DNA from: an uncultured Oscillospiraceae bacterium
GTDB taxonomy: Bacteria; Bacillota; Clostridia; Oscillospirales; Oscillospiraceae
Length of the DNA: 16,859 nucleotides
Direction: 5' to 3'
Assembly: GCA_910587285.1 (NCBI GenBank)
Contig: CAJULM010000055.1
Coordinates: forward strand, 1-16,859
The notes below the pieces were generated by a model. That model had not been told where the DNA came from, did not search any database, and worked only from the letters and a program-made list of their open reading frames with translations. The translations under genes were made by a program, and so were the position numbers. Positions 1-6,737 of this stretch are shown here, one piece after another. The first letter of the stretch is position 1. Every line of letters begins with the position of its first letter.

Positions 1-241
1 TTACGGGGCGGCTTCCCTCCGACTCGGAGCAAATCCGGCGGGCACAGCCCGCCTGGGTTTTGCTCCTCGCTCCGGTCCATCCGCCCCTATGGGTCTATCC
101 TCACGCTTCTGTGTCACGCTCCGATTGGACCCATTACGGGGCGGCTTCCCTCCGACTCGGAGCAAATCCGGCGGGCACAGCCCGCCTGGGCTTTGCTCCT
201 CGCTCCGGTCCATCCGCCCCTATGGGTCTATCGTCGCGCTT
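1..241 (+). repeat. Tandem nested-palindrome repeat, 133-bp period, downstream of mreB
   Basis: Two nearly identical copies lie head to tail. The segment starting TTACGGGG at position 1 starts again at 134, a period of 133 bp, and I count three differences over the first 108 bases. The complete copy (127-229) folds as nested stems: outer GACCCAT and GGGGCGG (128-144) pair with CCGCCCC and ATGGGTC (214-228); a middle GGAGCAAA stem pairs with TTTGCTCC; an apical GGCGGGC-ACA-GCCCGCC hairpin sits at the tip. The first copy is cut by the window edge, so the array probably continues to the left. It directly abuts the mreB stop codon. No gene is supported in this stretch. Confidence 0.9.
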
Positions 242-1264
242 CTAATTCATTTTCTTCTGCCGCCCAATGTTCATGGTCCCGTCCTGCATATCGTTCACCC
301 AGTCCAGGCTCTTGCCGGTGCCGTGGGCCACGCAGGAGATGGCGTCGTCGGCCACAAAGGTCTCGATGCCGGTGTGGGACTCAATGAGCTTGTCGAAGCC
401 CCAGACCAGCGACCCGCCGCCGGTCATAATGATGCCGTTGCTGGAGATATCCGCCACCAGCTCCGGGGGCGTGCGCTCCAAAACGCCGTGGATGGCCTCC
501 AAAATCCGGGAGCAGGGCTCCTCAAAGGCCTCGATCATCTCGCTGGAGGTGACGGTGAACACCCGGGGCAGGCCGGTCATGAGGCAGCGGCCCTTCACCT
601 CCATGGAGATCTCCTCCGGCCTGGGGAACACGCAGCCGATGGTCATTTTCAGCTCCTCGGCAGTGCGGTCGCCGATGAGCACGTTGTGGCGCTTGCGGAT
701 ATACTTCACCACCGACTCGCTGAAGGCGTCGCCGGCCACCTTGATGGAGTCGGACTCCACGATGCCGGACAGGGAGATGACGGCGATGTCCGCGGTGCCG
801 CCGCCGATGTCCACCACCATGTGGCCGTCGGGCTGGGTGATGTCCACCCCTGCGCCGATGGCGGCGGCCAGGGGCTCCTCGATGAGATACACCCGCCGGG
901 CGCCGGCCTGGATGCCCGCGTCAATGACGGCGCGCTCCTCCACCTCGGTGATGCCGGAGGGCACGCAGATGACCACCCGGGGCTTGAACACCCGCACGGG
1001 GGCCACCTTGCGGATGAACTCCCGGAGCATCCGCTCCGTCATGTCGTAGTCGGAAATCACCCCGTCCCGCAGGGGGCGGATGGCCACGATGTTGCCGGGG
1101 GTCTTGCCCAGCATCTGCTGGGCCTCGGTGCCCACCTTGAGCAGCTTTCCGGTGTTCCGGTCCAGCGCCACCACAGACGGCTCGCGCAGCACAATGCCTT
1201 TGTCCTTAATATATACCAAAACGCTGGCGGTGCCCAAATCGATCCCAATATCTCTCGCAAACAT
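242..1264 (-). CDS. mreB: Rod shape-determining protein, MreB/Mbl family
   Basis: A 340-residue bacterial actin homologue that polymerises at the inner face of the membrane and guides the elongation (cell wall synthesis) machinery. Visible actin-fold motifs are the phosphate-1 loop DIGIDLGTAS (residues 5-14), the phosphate-2 loop DIGGGTAD (about 152-159), and the adenosine-binding IIMTGGGS stretch near the C-terminus. Length matches the family (about 330-345). I chose ATG at 1264 because the protein then begins MFARDIGIDLGTA, the canonical start of Firmicutes Mbl/MreB, and CAGGAG lies just upstream; an upstream in-frame extension to 1309 has no family support. The N-terminus resembles Bacillus Mbl more than MreB, so this may be the Mbl paralogue. 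A promoter-like sequence lies about 100 bp upstream and a repeat array starts at the stop codon. This is a host chromosomal gene bordering the phage-like region. Confidence 0.96.
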   Translation of the reverse strand: MFARDIGIDLGTASVLVYIKDKGIVLREPSVVALDRNTGKLLKVGTEAQQMLGKTPGNIVAIRPLRDGVISDYDMTERMLREFIRKVAPVRVFKPRVVICVPSGITEVEERAVIDAGIQAGARRVYLIEEPLAAAIGAGVDITQPDGHMVVDIGGGTADIAVISLSGIVESDSIKVAGDAFSESVVKYIRKRHNVLIGDRTAEELKMTIGCVFPRPEEISMEVKGRCLMTGLPRVFTVTSSEMIEAFEEPCSRILEAIHGVLERTPPELVADISSNGIIMTGGGSLVWGFDKLIESHTGIETFVADDAISCVAHGTGKSLDWVNDMQDGTMNIGRQKKMN

Positions 1265-1366
1265 AGCATTCACTCCTGTATCAATCATGCGCCTGGAAGC
1301 ATTCCCCAATAGCGCGCAAAATAGTCATAACTGCGCCCCAAAGCGCACTGACAGGTATCACTTTTC

Positions 1367-1395
1367 ATGATACTAAACTATTGCCGGATTTGCAA
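1367..1395 (-). promoter_or_regulatory. Putative sigma-A promoter of mreB, with a dyad over the -10
   Basis: Reading the minus strand, TTGCAA (1395-1390) is followed by a 17-bp spacer and TATCAT (1372-1367), a good match to a housekeeping promoter, about 100 bp before the mreB start. An inverted repeat, GTATCA at 1355-1360 and TGATAC at 1368-1373, overlaps the -10 and could be an operator. It could also be chance, since the arms are only 6 bp. Confidence 0.55.
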
Positions 1396-1449
1396 GCTTT
1401 TTTCACTCCGCACCCTTTAATTTTTCGTGAAGAAGCCGAACGCGCCCCC

Positions 1450-1468
1450 GGCGGATCGTCCCTCCGCC
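1450..1468 (-). terminator. Weak hairpin after the ABM-like gene
   Basis: GGCGGA (1450-1455) and TCCGCC (1463-1468) form a 6-bp GC-rich stem with a 7-nt loop just past the stop codon at 1477. No clear T-run follows on the minus strand, so this is at best a weak or factor-dependent terminator. Confidence 0.25.
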
Positions 1469-1476
1469 AAAATCCC

Positions 1477-1824
1477 CTATCCGATCTCCTCCCCCAGCAG
1501 AATTTTGGGCATCGTGGTCAGGCAGCGGTTCCACCGTTTATAAAACCGTTCCAGTCCCAGCTTTGACACACGGGCGTGGGCCTCCCCGTCCTCCAGAACC
1601 CAATGCAGGATATAGGTCACCTTCCCCACCCATTTTGTCAGGCGGATGGGCGGTTTTCCCTCCCTGACCGCGTTAAAATCCGCCTGGCGGTGCGTCCGCT
1701 TGATGTATGTCACCTCCACCACTCCGGGCTGCCCGCGGTAAAATTCGGCGACCTCCTTCATCAAAGCCTCGATTTCCTCCTGCTTCTCAATCTTCGCCTC
1801 GTAAATCGTGACCTCATGGAACAT
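1477..1824 (-). CDS. Small ABM-like (dimeric alpha/beta barrel) protein, function unknown
   Basis: A 115-residue protein starting MFHEVTIYEAKIEKQEEIEALM. The pattern is a strand, then an amphipathic helix (about 14-28), then GQPGVVEVTYIKRTHR. This resembles antibiotic-biosynthesis-monooxygenase-like (ABM) or dimeric alpha/beta barrel proteins, which form small ferredoxin-like dimers with varied and often unknown activities. I see no catalytic motif and no signal peptide or membrane segment. The C-terminal half (RFYKRWNRCLTTMPK) is basic and aromatic. The start at 1824 has a good GGGGGAG site about 7 nt upstream. It stands alone between mreB and the end of the phage operon. A strong promoter about 390 bp upstream may drive it through a long leader. 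The fold call is tentative; that it is a gene is likely. Confidence 0.72.
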   Translation of the reverse strand: MFHEVTIYEAKIEKQEEIEALMKEVAEFYRGQPGVVEVTYIKRTHRQADFNAVREGKPPIRLTKWVGKVTYILHWVLEDGEAHARVSKLGLERFYKRWNRCLTTMPKILLGEEIG

Positions 1825-2203
1825 TCCAAGCTCCCCCTTCTCCGCACCAGCTTCCGCCCCAGAACAACACCGCCCGGAACAACGGCCTCCGCCCCAAAAC
1901 GCACCAGGCCCCCAGCCGTCCTACATCCGCGGCTGGGGGCCTACTTCTGGGTTTTGTTGTCCAAGGGCCTGTACCTTCCTTTTCTTCCGATTCCAATCGG
2001 ACGTTTTGCGTTGGGGGTCCGCCTGAAACGCTCTGCTCCCTGTTTCCTCAAACATTCATTGGACGCATCAGATTTTCCTGGCTTCCATCGCTTTGGTCAG
2101 CGTGTTTGGAACAAGCTGAGGCTTGGTTTCATTTTGCGTTTCCCAATCGCGAAAAGAGGTTGGTGCGTTCTTCTTAGTACATTGGACTCACCTTTTCCTT
2201 TCT
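1825..2203 (-). other. Long transcribed leader or candidate structured RNA; no clear gene
   Basis: This 380-bp stretch lies between a consensus promoter and the ABM-like gene and is visibly less GC-rich than its surroundings. On the minus strand I see only very short reading frames: 11 codons from 2132, 6 codons from 2088, and 6 codons from 2068 whose start overlaps the previous stop (TGATG). The stretch also holds small inverted repeats such as CCGATTGGAATCGG, and a strong hairpin at 1906-1942. I cannot match it to a named RNA family. It may be a regulatory leader (attenuator or leader peptides), a small RNA ending at the hairpin, or the scar of a deleted segment at the phage junction. Confidence 0.4.
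1906..1942 (-). terminator. 13-bp perfect hairpin (attenuator or terminator candidate)
   Basis: AGGCCCCCAGCCG (1906-1918) pairs perfectly with CGGCTGGGGGCCT (1930-1942) around an 11-nt loop. Reading the minus strand, it is followed by GGTGCGTTTTGGGG, which has only a four-T run, so intrinsic termination would be weak to moderate. Its place between the promoter at 2210-2238 and the gene starting at 1824 suits an attenuator or the 3' end of a small RNA. On the plus strand the downstream sequence also has a TTTT, so direction is not certain. Confidence 0.5.
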
Positions 2204-2209
2204 GTCTGT

Positions 2210-2238
2210 ATTGTACGATAAGTCTTCGATTTTGTCAA
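2210..2238 (-). promoter_or_regulatory. Consensus sigma-70/A promoter
   Basis: On the minus strand TTGACA (2238-2233) is followed by exactly 17 bp and then TACAAT (2215-2210). The -35 is perfect and the -10 has one mismatch to TATAAT. The local sequence is AT-rich, unlike the rest of the window. It points leftward, into the 380-bp leader before the ABM-like gene, and lies just beyond the terminator of the phage operon. This is the best promoter I can see in the window. Confidence 0.75.
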
Positions 2239-2259
2239 TAGGTTTTTGTGGATTTTCTC

Positions 2260-2301
2260 AAAAATTTTTTGTGGGGATAGGGCACCGTCCTCCCTATCCC
2301 C
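2260..2301 (-). terminator. Rho-independent terminator of the phage late operon
   Basis: GGGGATAGGG (2273-2282) pairs perfectly with CCCTATCCCC (2292-2301) across a 9-nt loop. On the minus strand the stem is followed by ACAAAAAATTTTTG, giving a T-run after a short A-run. The stem begins inside the last codons of the XkdU-like gene (stop codon 2294-2296), so transcription ends directly after the baseplate genes. Confidence 0.75.
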
Positions 2302-2881
2302 ACCCCAGCTCGCCCTCGTTCTCAATGGCCAGCCCGTACCAGCTCAGCCCCGCTCCGGCGCAGTCCCCCCAGGTGGGGCGCCGCCCGGCCACCTCGCCCC
2401 AGGTGTTGTACCAAAACACGTAGGTTACATCCACATGGCTGGGCAGAATCTCCTCAATGATGGCCCGCAGCCGGTCAAAGCCCTCCGGGATGCCCGCCAC
2501 CTGGGGGAAGTAGATTTTTACGTACCCCGGCTTGCCGCTCTCCTCCGCCCGGGCGTTGACGCCGCAGCCCCGCAGGGTGTCGTTGATCCCCTCGGGGGTG
2601 AAGCTGTCCCCGCCGATGCGCAGCAGGGCCGCCAGGGCCGCCCGCCGCTGCTGCGCCGTCTCGCATACCGGGCGGTAGGGCAGCAGCGCCTCGATGCGCT
2701 CCAGCCCGAAGCCCTCCGCCGTGCACAGGCTCATCTCCCGCTCAGTCTCGTCCAGCTCCCCCTCCGCGTGGTCCAGCCGCGCGCCGTAGGCGGCCAGCTC
2801 CCCCCGGTTGAGGGTCCCCCGGCGCAGGTCGTACACCCCCAGCGGCCGCAGCAGCGCGGCCAAATACGCCTCAAACTTCAC
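2294..2881 (-). CDS. xkdU: Baseplate protein, XkdU/YmfQ family (DUF2313-like)
   Basis: A 195-residue protein matching the usual length of PBSX XkdU (about 194). It has the expected pattern: an N-terminal helical part (MKFEAYLAALLRPLGVY), the central LCTAEGFGLERIEALLPYRP region, and a C-terminal alpha/beta part (YVKIYFPQVAGIPEGFDRLR, then LPSHVDVTYVFWYNTW). YmfQ-type proteins complete the baseplate rim next to the gpJ-like wedge and usually sit just before the tail fibre genes. Start is GTG at 2881, overlapping the end of the baseplate J gene by 11 bp, with GGGAGG upstream. No tail fibre gene follows; a terminator overlaps its stop codon. Family call from protein character and strict gene order. 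Confidence 0.87.
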   Translation of the reverse strand: MKFEAYLAALLRPLGVYDLRRGTLNRGELAAYGARLDHAEGELDETEREMSLCTAEGFGLERIEALLPYRPVCETAQQRRAALAALLRIGGDSFTPEGINDTLRGCGVNARAEESGKPGYVKIYFPQVAGIPEGFDRLRAIIEEILPSHVDVTYVFWYNTWGEVAGRRPTWGDCAGAGLSWYGLAIENEGELGWG

Positions 2882-3947
2882 CGCCGGCCGCCTCCCCGCC
2901 GTTGAGAATGGTGAGCTGCCCCAGCACGGGCAGCGTCATCCGGTCCAGCGCCAAATCCTGCGCCGGCCGGGAAAAGGCGCAGTTGGCCACCCCGTCCACG
3001 GCGAACACCAGGCTGGTGAGCTGGGCCCGCAGCAGAGACTGGCCCAGCCGCTCCCCGGTGAACCACCCGGTCAGCCGCGCCCGCACCGCCTGGGCCACCG
3101 CCTCGAAGTCCCGGCCCTCCTGGGGCCAGAGGGTCAGCTCCAGCTCCGCCGCCTCCACCGCGGGGGCCAGTACCTTCACGTCGCACGCGATCTCCCGCAC
3201 CCGGTCGAAGTGGGCCTGGAGCTTGTCCAGCAGCGCCTGGCCGGGCGCGCCCTCCTGGGCGGCCACCACCAGGTCCACCGTGCCCACCCCCCGGTTTTTG
3301 GGCAGCACCGTCACCGCCGCCACCTCAGGGAAGGACATGGCCGTCTGAGCGTAAAAAGCGTTGTTGGCCCCGTTGGCCAGCCGGCGGTAGGTGTCCAGCA
3401 CCCGCTCCCGCAGGGCCTCGTCGCTCTCGGCGTCCTGCCCGCCCCGCAGCGCCTCCGGGTTGGCGCAGGCCGCGATGCCCACGGGGGGCAGGGCCATATA
3501 CACAACCGTGTTGGCCTCCGCGTTGCCCTCCCCGCCGGCCTGAACCGCCGTCACCGGCGCGTCGCAGAACAGCGCCCCGGCGGGCACCGTCCCGTCCGCC
3601 TCGGTGACAAAGCGCACCCCGGCGGCCGTCATGCACACCGTCCCCGCCGCCACGGGGGTGTCCCCCTGCCTGGGCTGATCCACATAGAAGCGCACCGTCC
3701 CCGCCGCCTTGGCGGCCTGCCGCCGGGTCACGCCCCGCAGCTGGGCGTGCTGGTCCAGCGCCTCCCCCTGGGCCGTCTGGGGAAAGCACTGCCGGCGCAC
3801 CCACTCCCCCTGGACGTACAGGCTGTAAAGCTGGGCCGCCACCGCGTAGAACCGCACCGCCAGCTCGCTGCTGCCCCCGGCGGTCCTGCCCGTCTGGTTT
3901 TGAAACTCCCCGGCCAGCCCCTGATAGATTTCCTCCAGCGTAATCAA
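2871..3947 (-). CDS. xkdT: Baseplate J-like protein (XkdT)
   Basis: A 358-residue baseplate wedge protein, close to PBSX XkdT in length (about 348). Family features include the N-terminal EWVRRQCFPQTAQGEALDQHA, the GVTRRQAAKAAGTVRFYVD region, the ESDEALRERVLDTYRRLANG stretch followed by NNAFYAQTAMSFPEVAAVTVLP, and the GTVDLVVAAQEGAP segment. J-like wedges surround the hub and trigger sheath contraction. The start appears to be TTG at 3947, supported by GGAGGAG 8 nt upstream, with no ATG in a better place. It follows the gp25-like gene by 4 bp and overlaps the XkdU-like gene by 11 bp. Confidence 0.93.
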   Translation of the reverse strand: MITLEEIYQGLAGEFQNQTGRTAGGSSELAVRFYAVAAQLYSLYVQGEWVRRQCFPQTAQGEALDQHAQLRGVTRRQAAKAAGTVRFYVDQPRQGDTPVAAGTVCMTAAGVRFVTEADGTVPAGALFCDAPVTAVQAGGEGNAEANTVVYMALPPVGIAACANPEALRGGQDAESDEALRERVLDTYRRLANGANNAFYAQTAMSFPEVAAVTVLPKNRGVGTVDLVVAAQEGAPGQALLDKLQAHFDRVREIACDVKVLAPAVEAAELELTLWPQEGRDFEAVAQAVRARLTGWFTGERLGQSLLRAQLTSLVFAVDGVANCAFSRPAQDLALDRMTLPVLGQLTILNGGEAAGGEV

Positions 3948-3951
3948 CGTC

Positions 3952-4302
3952 TCACTCCTCCCACTGCGTTGTCACCGACAGCGGCTCTCCCCGCCAGCTC
4001 AGCTCCACCGTCACCCACAGCCTGTCCCCCTCCTGGCGCACCGCCGCCCCGGTGACGGCCGCGTCGGGCAGGTCGGAGAGCGCCTCGGCGGCGAACTGCT
4101 GGGCCAGCGCCTCCCAGGCCGACGGCTTTTCCCGCCCCAGCCGGTGCATCCGGCTGCCCAGCTGGGGCAGGAAGGGGAAGCTCCCCCGCCGGGCGGTGAG
4201 GCGGAACAGCACCTCGCTCACCAGCTCCTCCCCGCCCCGGACCACCGTCACCCCGCCGTTTTCGTCCGCCACATAGTCCCTGTCCTTCAGCAGCAGGCTC
4301 AT
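3952..4302 (-). CDS. xkdS: Baseplate protein, XkdS / gp25 (gpW-like) family
   Basis: A 116-residue protein with the DUF2634/gp25-like layout: MSLLLKDRDYVADENGGVTVVRGGEELVSEVLFRLTARRG-type N-terminus, then the FPFLPQLGSRMHRL motif typical of gp25-like baseplate proteins, and a C-terminal strand region (RLWVTVELSWRGEPLSV). These proteins form part of the inner baseplate wedge and nucleate sheath assembly. ATG at 4302 overlaps the upstream stop by ATGA (4299-4302) and has GGGAGG directly upstream; a longer in-frame extension to 4419 lies inside the preceding gene and is not credible. Confidence 0.88.
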   Translation of the reverse strand: MSLLLKDRDYVADENGGVTVVRGGEELVSEVLFRLTARRGSFPFLPQLGSRMHRLGREKPSAWEALAQQFAAEALSDLPDAAVTGAAVRQEGDRLWVTVELSWRGEPLSVTTQWEE

Positions 4303-4724
4303 CCTCCCACTCCCCCCAGAATTTTGATGATGAGCCGGGTGATGTACGCCTCCAGCGTCTCGCCGTTGACGTAGACCTCCCCGTCCAGCTCCACCCGTCC
4401 GCCCCGGAGGGCCGCGCACTCACTCCCGCGCAGCTCCGTCTGCGCGCCCTCCACGTCCAGCTGCCGGGCCTGAATGGCCACCCGGTCGGGGATATCCTCC
4501 CCCTGCCGCTGGCCCACCACGCAGGGGATCTCCCCCTCCCCCTGGATGACCAGCACCCGCTGGCCCACCCTGGGCGTCCAGCGGTAGCCCGCCGGGGCGT
4601 ACACCTCCAGCCCCCGCCGCTCGCTGTCCAGCAACACCGCCAGCTCCCCGCCGCTGATGGTGACGATGCCCGTCTGGCCCTCCGAACTGTCGGCGGGGCG
4701 TTTTTGCTGTCCGCTCAGCCACAT
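4299..4724 (-). CDS. Baseplate spike / gpV-like assembly protein
   Basis: A 141-residue protein with an N-terminal OB-like region (GIVTISGGELAVLLDSERRG, PRVGQRVLVIQGEGEIPCVVG) and a C-terminal repetitive beta-type stretch (LDVEGAQTELRGSECAALRGGRVELDGEVYVNG) that suggests a short beta-helical spike. This fits the gpV/Gp45-like central spike that caps the tail tube. It takes the place of XkdR (DUF2577) in the PBSX order. ATG 4724 has a near-perfect AGAGGAGGTTATTACA upstream. A repeat block of about 475 bp separates it from XkdQ, so its translation cannot be coupled to the upstream gene. Exact family uncertain; a baseplate role is well supported by neighbours. Confidence 0.8.
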   Translation of the reverse strand: MWLSGQQKRPADSSEGQTGIVTISGGELAVLLDSERRGLEVYAPAGYRWTPRVGQRVLVIQGEGEIPCVVGQRQGEDIPDRVAIQARQLDVEGAQTELRGSECAALRGGRVELDGEVYVNGETLEAYITRLIIKILGGVGG

Positions 4725-4739
4725 TGTAATAACCTCCTC

Positions 4740-5199
4740 TTATTTTCCCCCTGCCCCCAGGGGGATGCCGCTCCGCGGGGGTTACTTTCTGCTTGTGCAG
4801 AAAGTAACCAAAGACACACTCAGGGGGCGGCCTCCGGGTGAAATCGGCCCCAAGGGCGGCCGCTTTCACAGTCGGCCTCCCCCCGAGACCCCCGCCTACG
4901 GGGGAGCCCGATACGTACACTTCCCCGTCCCTTTCCGGCGCGCGCGGCCTTCGACGCAGATGCTTCGATTTGTGCTGCCGCTTGTCTCCTGTCACTGAAA
5001 CCGCCTGCGTCTATCATCCCGCGCCTGAGAGGAAGCGCGGAGAAGCGGGCAGCGAGGAAGCTTGGAGCGTAGCGAACTTTGCAAACTAAGAATCGCAGAG
5101 CGATTCTGTTTGCGAAGTGAGTCGCAGTGAAAGCGACCGAGCGTCCTGGCTGCTTCGCAGCGTGACAACGGTGGCTGCGCCGTTCCATCCGGGTGCAGC
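4740..5199. repeat. Intergenic repeat block between xkdQ and the spike gene
   Basis: A 475-bp gap inside an otherwise tightly packed operon with no credible gene. It contains short hairpins (CCCCCTG / CAGGGGG near 4750-4765), a perfect 12-bp hairpin at 4781-4808, a GC-rich segment with a CCCCCG-CCTA-CGGGGG hairpin near 4888-4904, and from about 5010 a nested palindrome of the family found elsewhere in the window but in opposite orientation. In that copy GCAAAC (5081-5086) and AGAATCG (5089-5095) pair with CGATTCT (5101-5107) and GTTTGC (5108-5113). Confidence 0.75.
4781..4808. repeat. Perfect 12-bp palindromic hairpin
   Basis: GTTACTTTCTGC (4781-4792) and GCAGAAAGTAAC (4797-4808) form a perfect stem with a TTGT loop. 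It is followed by CAAAGACACA. It occurs once in this window and resembles small extragenic palindromes seen in many bacterial genomes. There is no flanking T-run, so it is not an intrinsic terminator. Confidence 0.8.
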
Positions 5200-6153
5200 T
5201 TAAAGCATCGCGTCCCGTTCCCCCAGCACCAGGGTGGTGGTCAGCCCGTCCTCCCCGCAGCTCACCTCGCTCTGGGCCGCCCGGTACACCCCGTTGGCCC
5301 CGAAGTCCTTCAGCTCCACCTCCACCAGCTCCCCCGGCCAGGCCAGGAACCCCCCCGGCGCGGTGAGGCGCAGGCGCACCCGTCCCCGCCGGGCGGCCCG
5401 GAGCTGGTAGTCGGCGGTATAGCGCATGGCGGTGGTGCCCGTGGTGTTGGGGACGGTGATCACTCGCCGGGCGCACCCGCCCTGGGCGGTGAATTTCGGG
5501 TCGGACACCCACTGGGTCCCCCAGGTGGTCCGCCGCCGCACCGCCACCTGGCTGAGCACCCCGTGGCGCTCCTCCCGGTACTCCCAGGCGGTCACCCGGT
5601 CCCCCTCCCCGATGCGCACGATCTTGTCGTCCCCGTGCCGGTCCAGCACCAGCCGGCCCTCCCGGTCGAACCGGGGCGCCACCCCGCCGTAGTAGCAGGC
5701 GTACCGCCGCACCACGCTCCACTCGCTCTCCCCGCTGCTCACCCGGAAGGCGCTCACCGCCGGCAGGGCCAGCCCGCCCACCGTCTCGATGCCGTAGGGG
5801 GCCACGTGGTTGGCCACCAGGTCCGCCCGGGTGCACCGCTGGTACTCGGCGGGCATGGCCTCGTTGTCCAGCAGCAGCGCCGCCAGCCCCCGCCCCTCCA
5901 GCTCCAGGTACAGCCCATCCCTTCCGCACACCACGGCGAACTCGTCCACCACCCCGGTGAACACCCGCTTCCCCTCCCACTCCGCGAAGAAGCGGCAGGC
6001 GTCCGAGAGCAGCCTCTCCTGTCCCCGCTCCCACAGGCACCGCAGGGAAAAGCTGTCGCAGGGGGTGTCCGTGCCATAGCGCAGCGTCCACTTCACCGCG
6101 GCGGGCAGGTTCAGCTCCTGGCCGCCCCCCTGCTTCACCCAGCAGTGAATCAT
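5200..6153 (-). CDS. xkdQ: Tail hub protein, XkdQ / late control D-like
   Basis: A 317-residue protein close to PBSX XkdQ in length (about 325). It starts MIHCWVKQGGGQELNLPAAVKWTLRYGTD and has the beta-rich pattern of tail hub proteins (VFTGVVDEFAVVCGRDGLYLELEGRGLAALLLDNEA), a central helix-rich part, and a C-terminal beta domain (PGELVEVELKDFGANGVYRA). Hub proteins of this family sit at the end of the tail tube and hold the spike. The ATG at 6153 overlaps the LysM gene stop by ATGA, with AGGGTGAG upstream. In-frame sequence continues much further upstream, but that part lies inside the LysM gene and is out of register with the family. The stop codon at 5200 lies at the edge of the repeat block. 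Confidence 0.88.
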   Translation of the reverse strand: MIHCWVKQGGGQELNLPAAVKWTLRYGTDTPCDSFSLRCLWERGQERLLSDACRFFAEWEGKRVFTGVVDEFAVVCGRDGLYLELEGRGLAALLLDNEAMPAEYQRCTRADLVANHVAPYGIETVGGLALPAVSAFRVSSGESEWSVVRRYACYYGGVAPRFDREGRLVLDRHGDDKIVRIGEGDRVTAWEYREERHGVLSQVAVRRRTTWGTQWVSDPKFTAQGGCARRVITVPNTTGTTAMRYTADYQLRAARRGRVRLRLTAPGGFLAWPGELVEVELKDFGANGVYRAAQSEVSCGEDGLTTTLVLGERDAML

Positions 6154-6719
6154 TTGATTCTCACCCTCTGTCCCACGTAGATCAGGTTGGGGTTGCGGAT
6201 GGCCGGGTTCAGCGCCACGAGCCGGTCCAGCCCCACCCCGTACCGCGCCGCCAGCGCCCACAGGGTGTCCCCCCGGACCACCGTGTGCCACTGCGCCCCT
6301 GGGGCCGCGCCCCCGCCGTCTCCCCCGGCGCCTTGGGCTGTGCGGACGCTCAGGGCAGCGTCCCCTCCGTCCACCGTCTCCCAGAACGCAAAGGAGTAGG
6401 CCACATAATCCCGCCTGGGCTGCTGGCGCAGCTCCAGGGCCGCAAACCAGGCGGTGGTGGTCATCCACACCGGGTGGACCAGCACCCCCGGCGTCTCCTC
6501 ATAGAACACGGTGGCCAGCTCCTTGAACGTGTCGTAGGCCCGCTCCCCCACGAACTCCCCCTCTCCCCGCAGCACCCGCCTGGTCTGGCCCAGGCTCTGC
6601 AGATAGTGCCGCCCAAAGGGGATTTTGTGGGTTGCCATGTTCCGCTCATAGGTGATGGAATACACCTTGGGGTTGTGGGGCCACACGAAATTTTTAAACC
6701 GCATGGGCGAAAGGATCAC
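6150..6719 (-). CDS. xkdP: LysM-containing tail protein, XkdP-like
   Basis: A 189-residue tail protein. Residues 1-115 resemble the XkdP/gp53-like N-terminal domain (FKNFVWPHNPKVYSITYERN, PFGRHYLQSLGQTRRVLRGEG). A glycine-rich linker (about 129-141) leads to a C-terminal LysM domain (144-189: HTVVRGDTLWALAARYGVGL, then NPNLIYVGQRVRIK). LysM modules bind peptidoglycan or act as structural pins in the baseplate hub. The probable start is GTG at 6719 with GGAGAGGAAGC upstream; ATG at 6704 is an alternative. It is followed with ATGA overlap by XkdQ. In PBSX-type operons a long tape-measure gene precedes it; here an acidic 180-residue gene does. Confidence 0.9.
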   Translation of the reverse strand: MILSPMRFKNFVWPHNPKVYSITYERNMATHKIPFGRHYLQSLGQTRRVLRGEGEFVGERAYDTFKELATVFYEETPGVLVHPVWMTTTAWFAALELRQQPRRDYVAYSFAFWETVDGGDAALSVRTAQGAGGDGGGAAPGAQWHTVVRGDTLWALAARYGVGLDRLVALNPAIRNPNLIYVGQRVRIK

Positions 6720-6737
6720 ACGCTTCCTCTCCTCTCC

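Noticed and set aside
89..1312. Long open frame on the plus strand opposite mreB (407 codons)
   Set aside because: It is antisense to a clear MreB/Mbl gene, begins in repeat sequence, and has His/Gly/Pro/Ala-rich composition typical of the shadow frame of a GC-rich gene.
1825..2293. tRNA or phage attachment site at the left end of the element
   Set aside because: I found no cloverleaf or tRNA 3' end, and without the other end of the element no att duplication can be seen.
4820..6091. Minus-strand open frame of 423 codons spanning the repeat block and xkdQ
   Set aside because: It is an alternative frame of xkdQ running on into repeats; Gly/Arg/Ala-rich with no family features, while the xkdQ frame has them.
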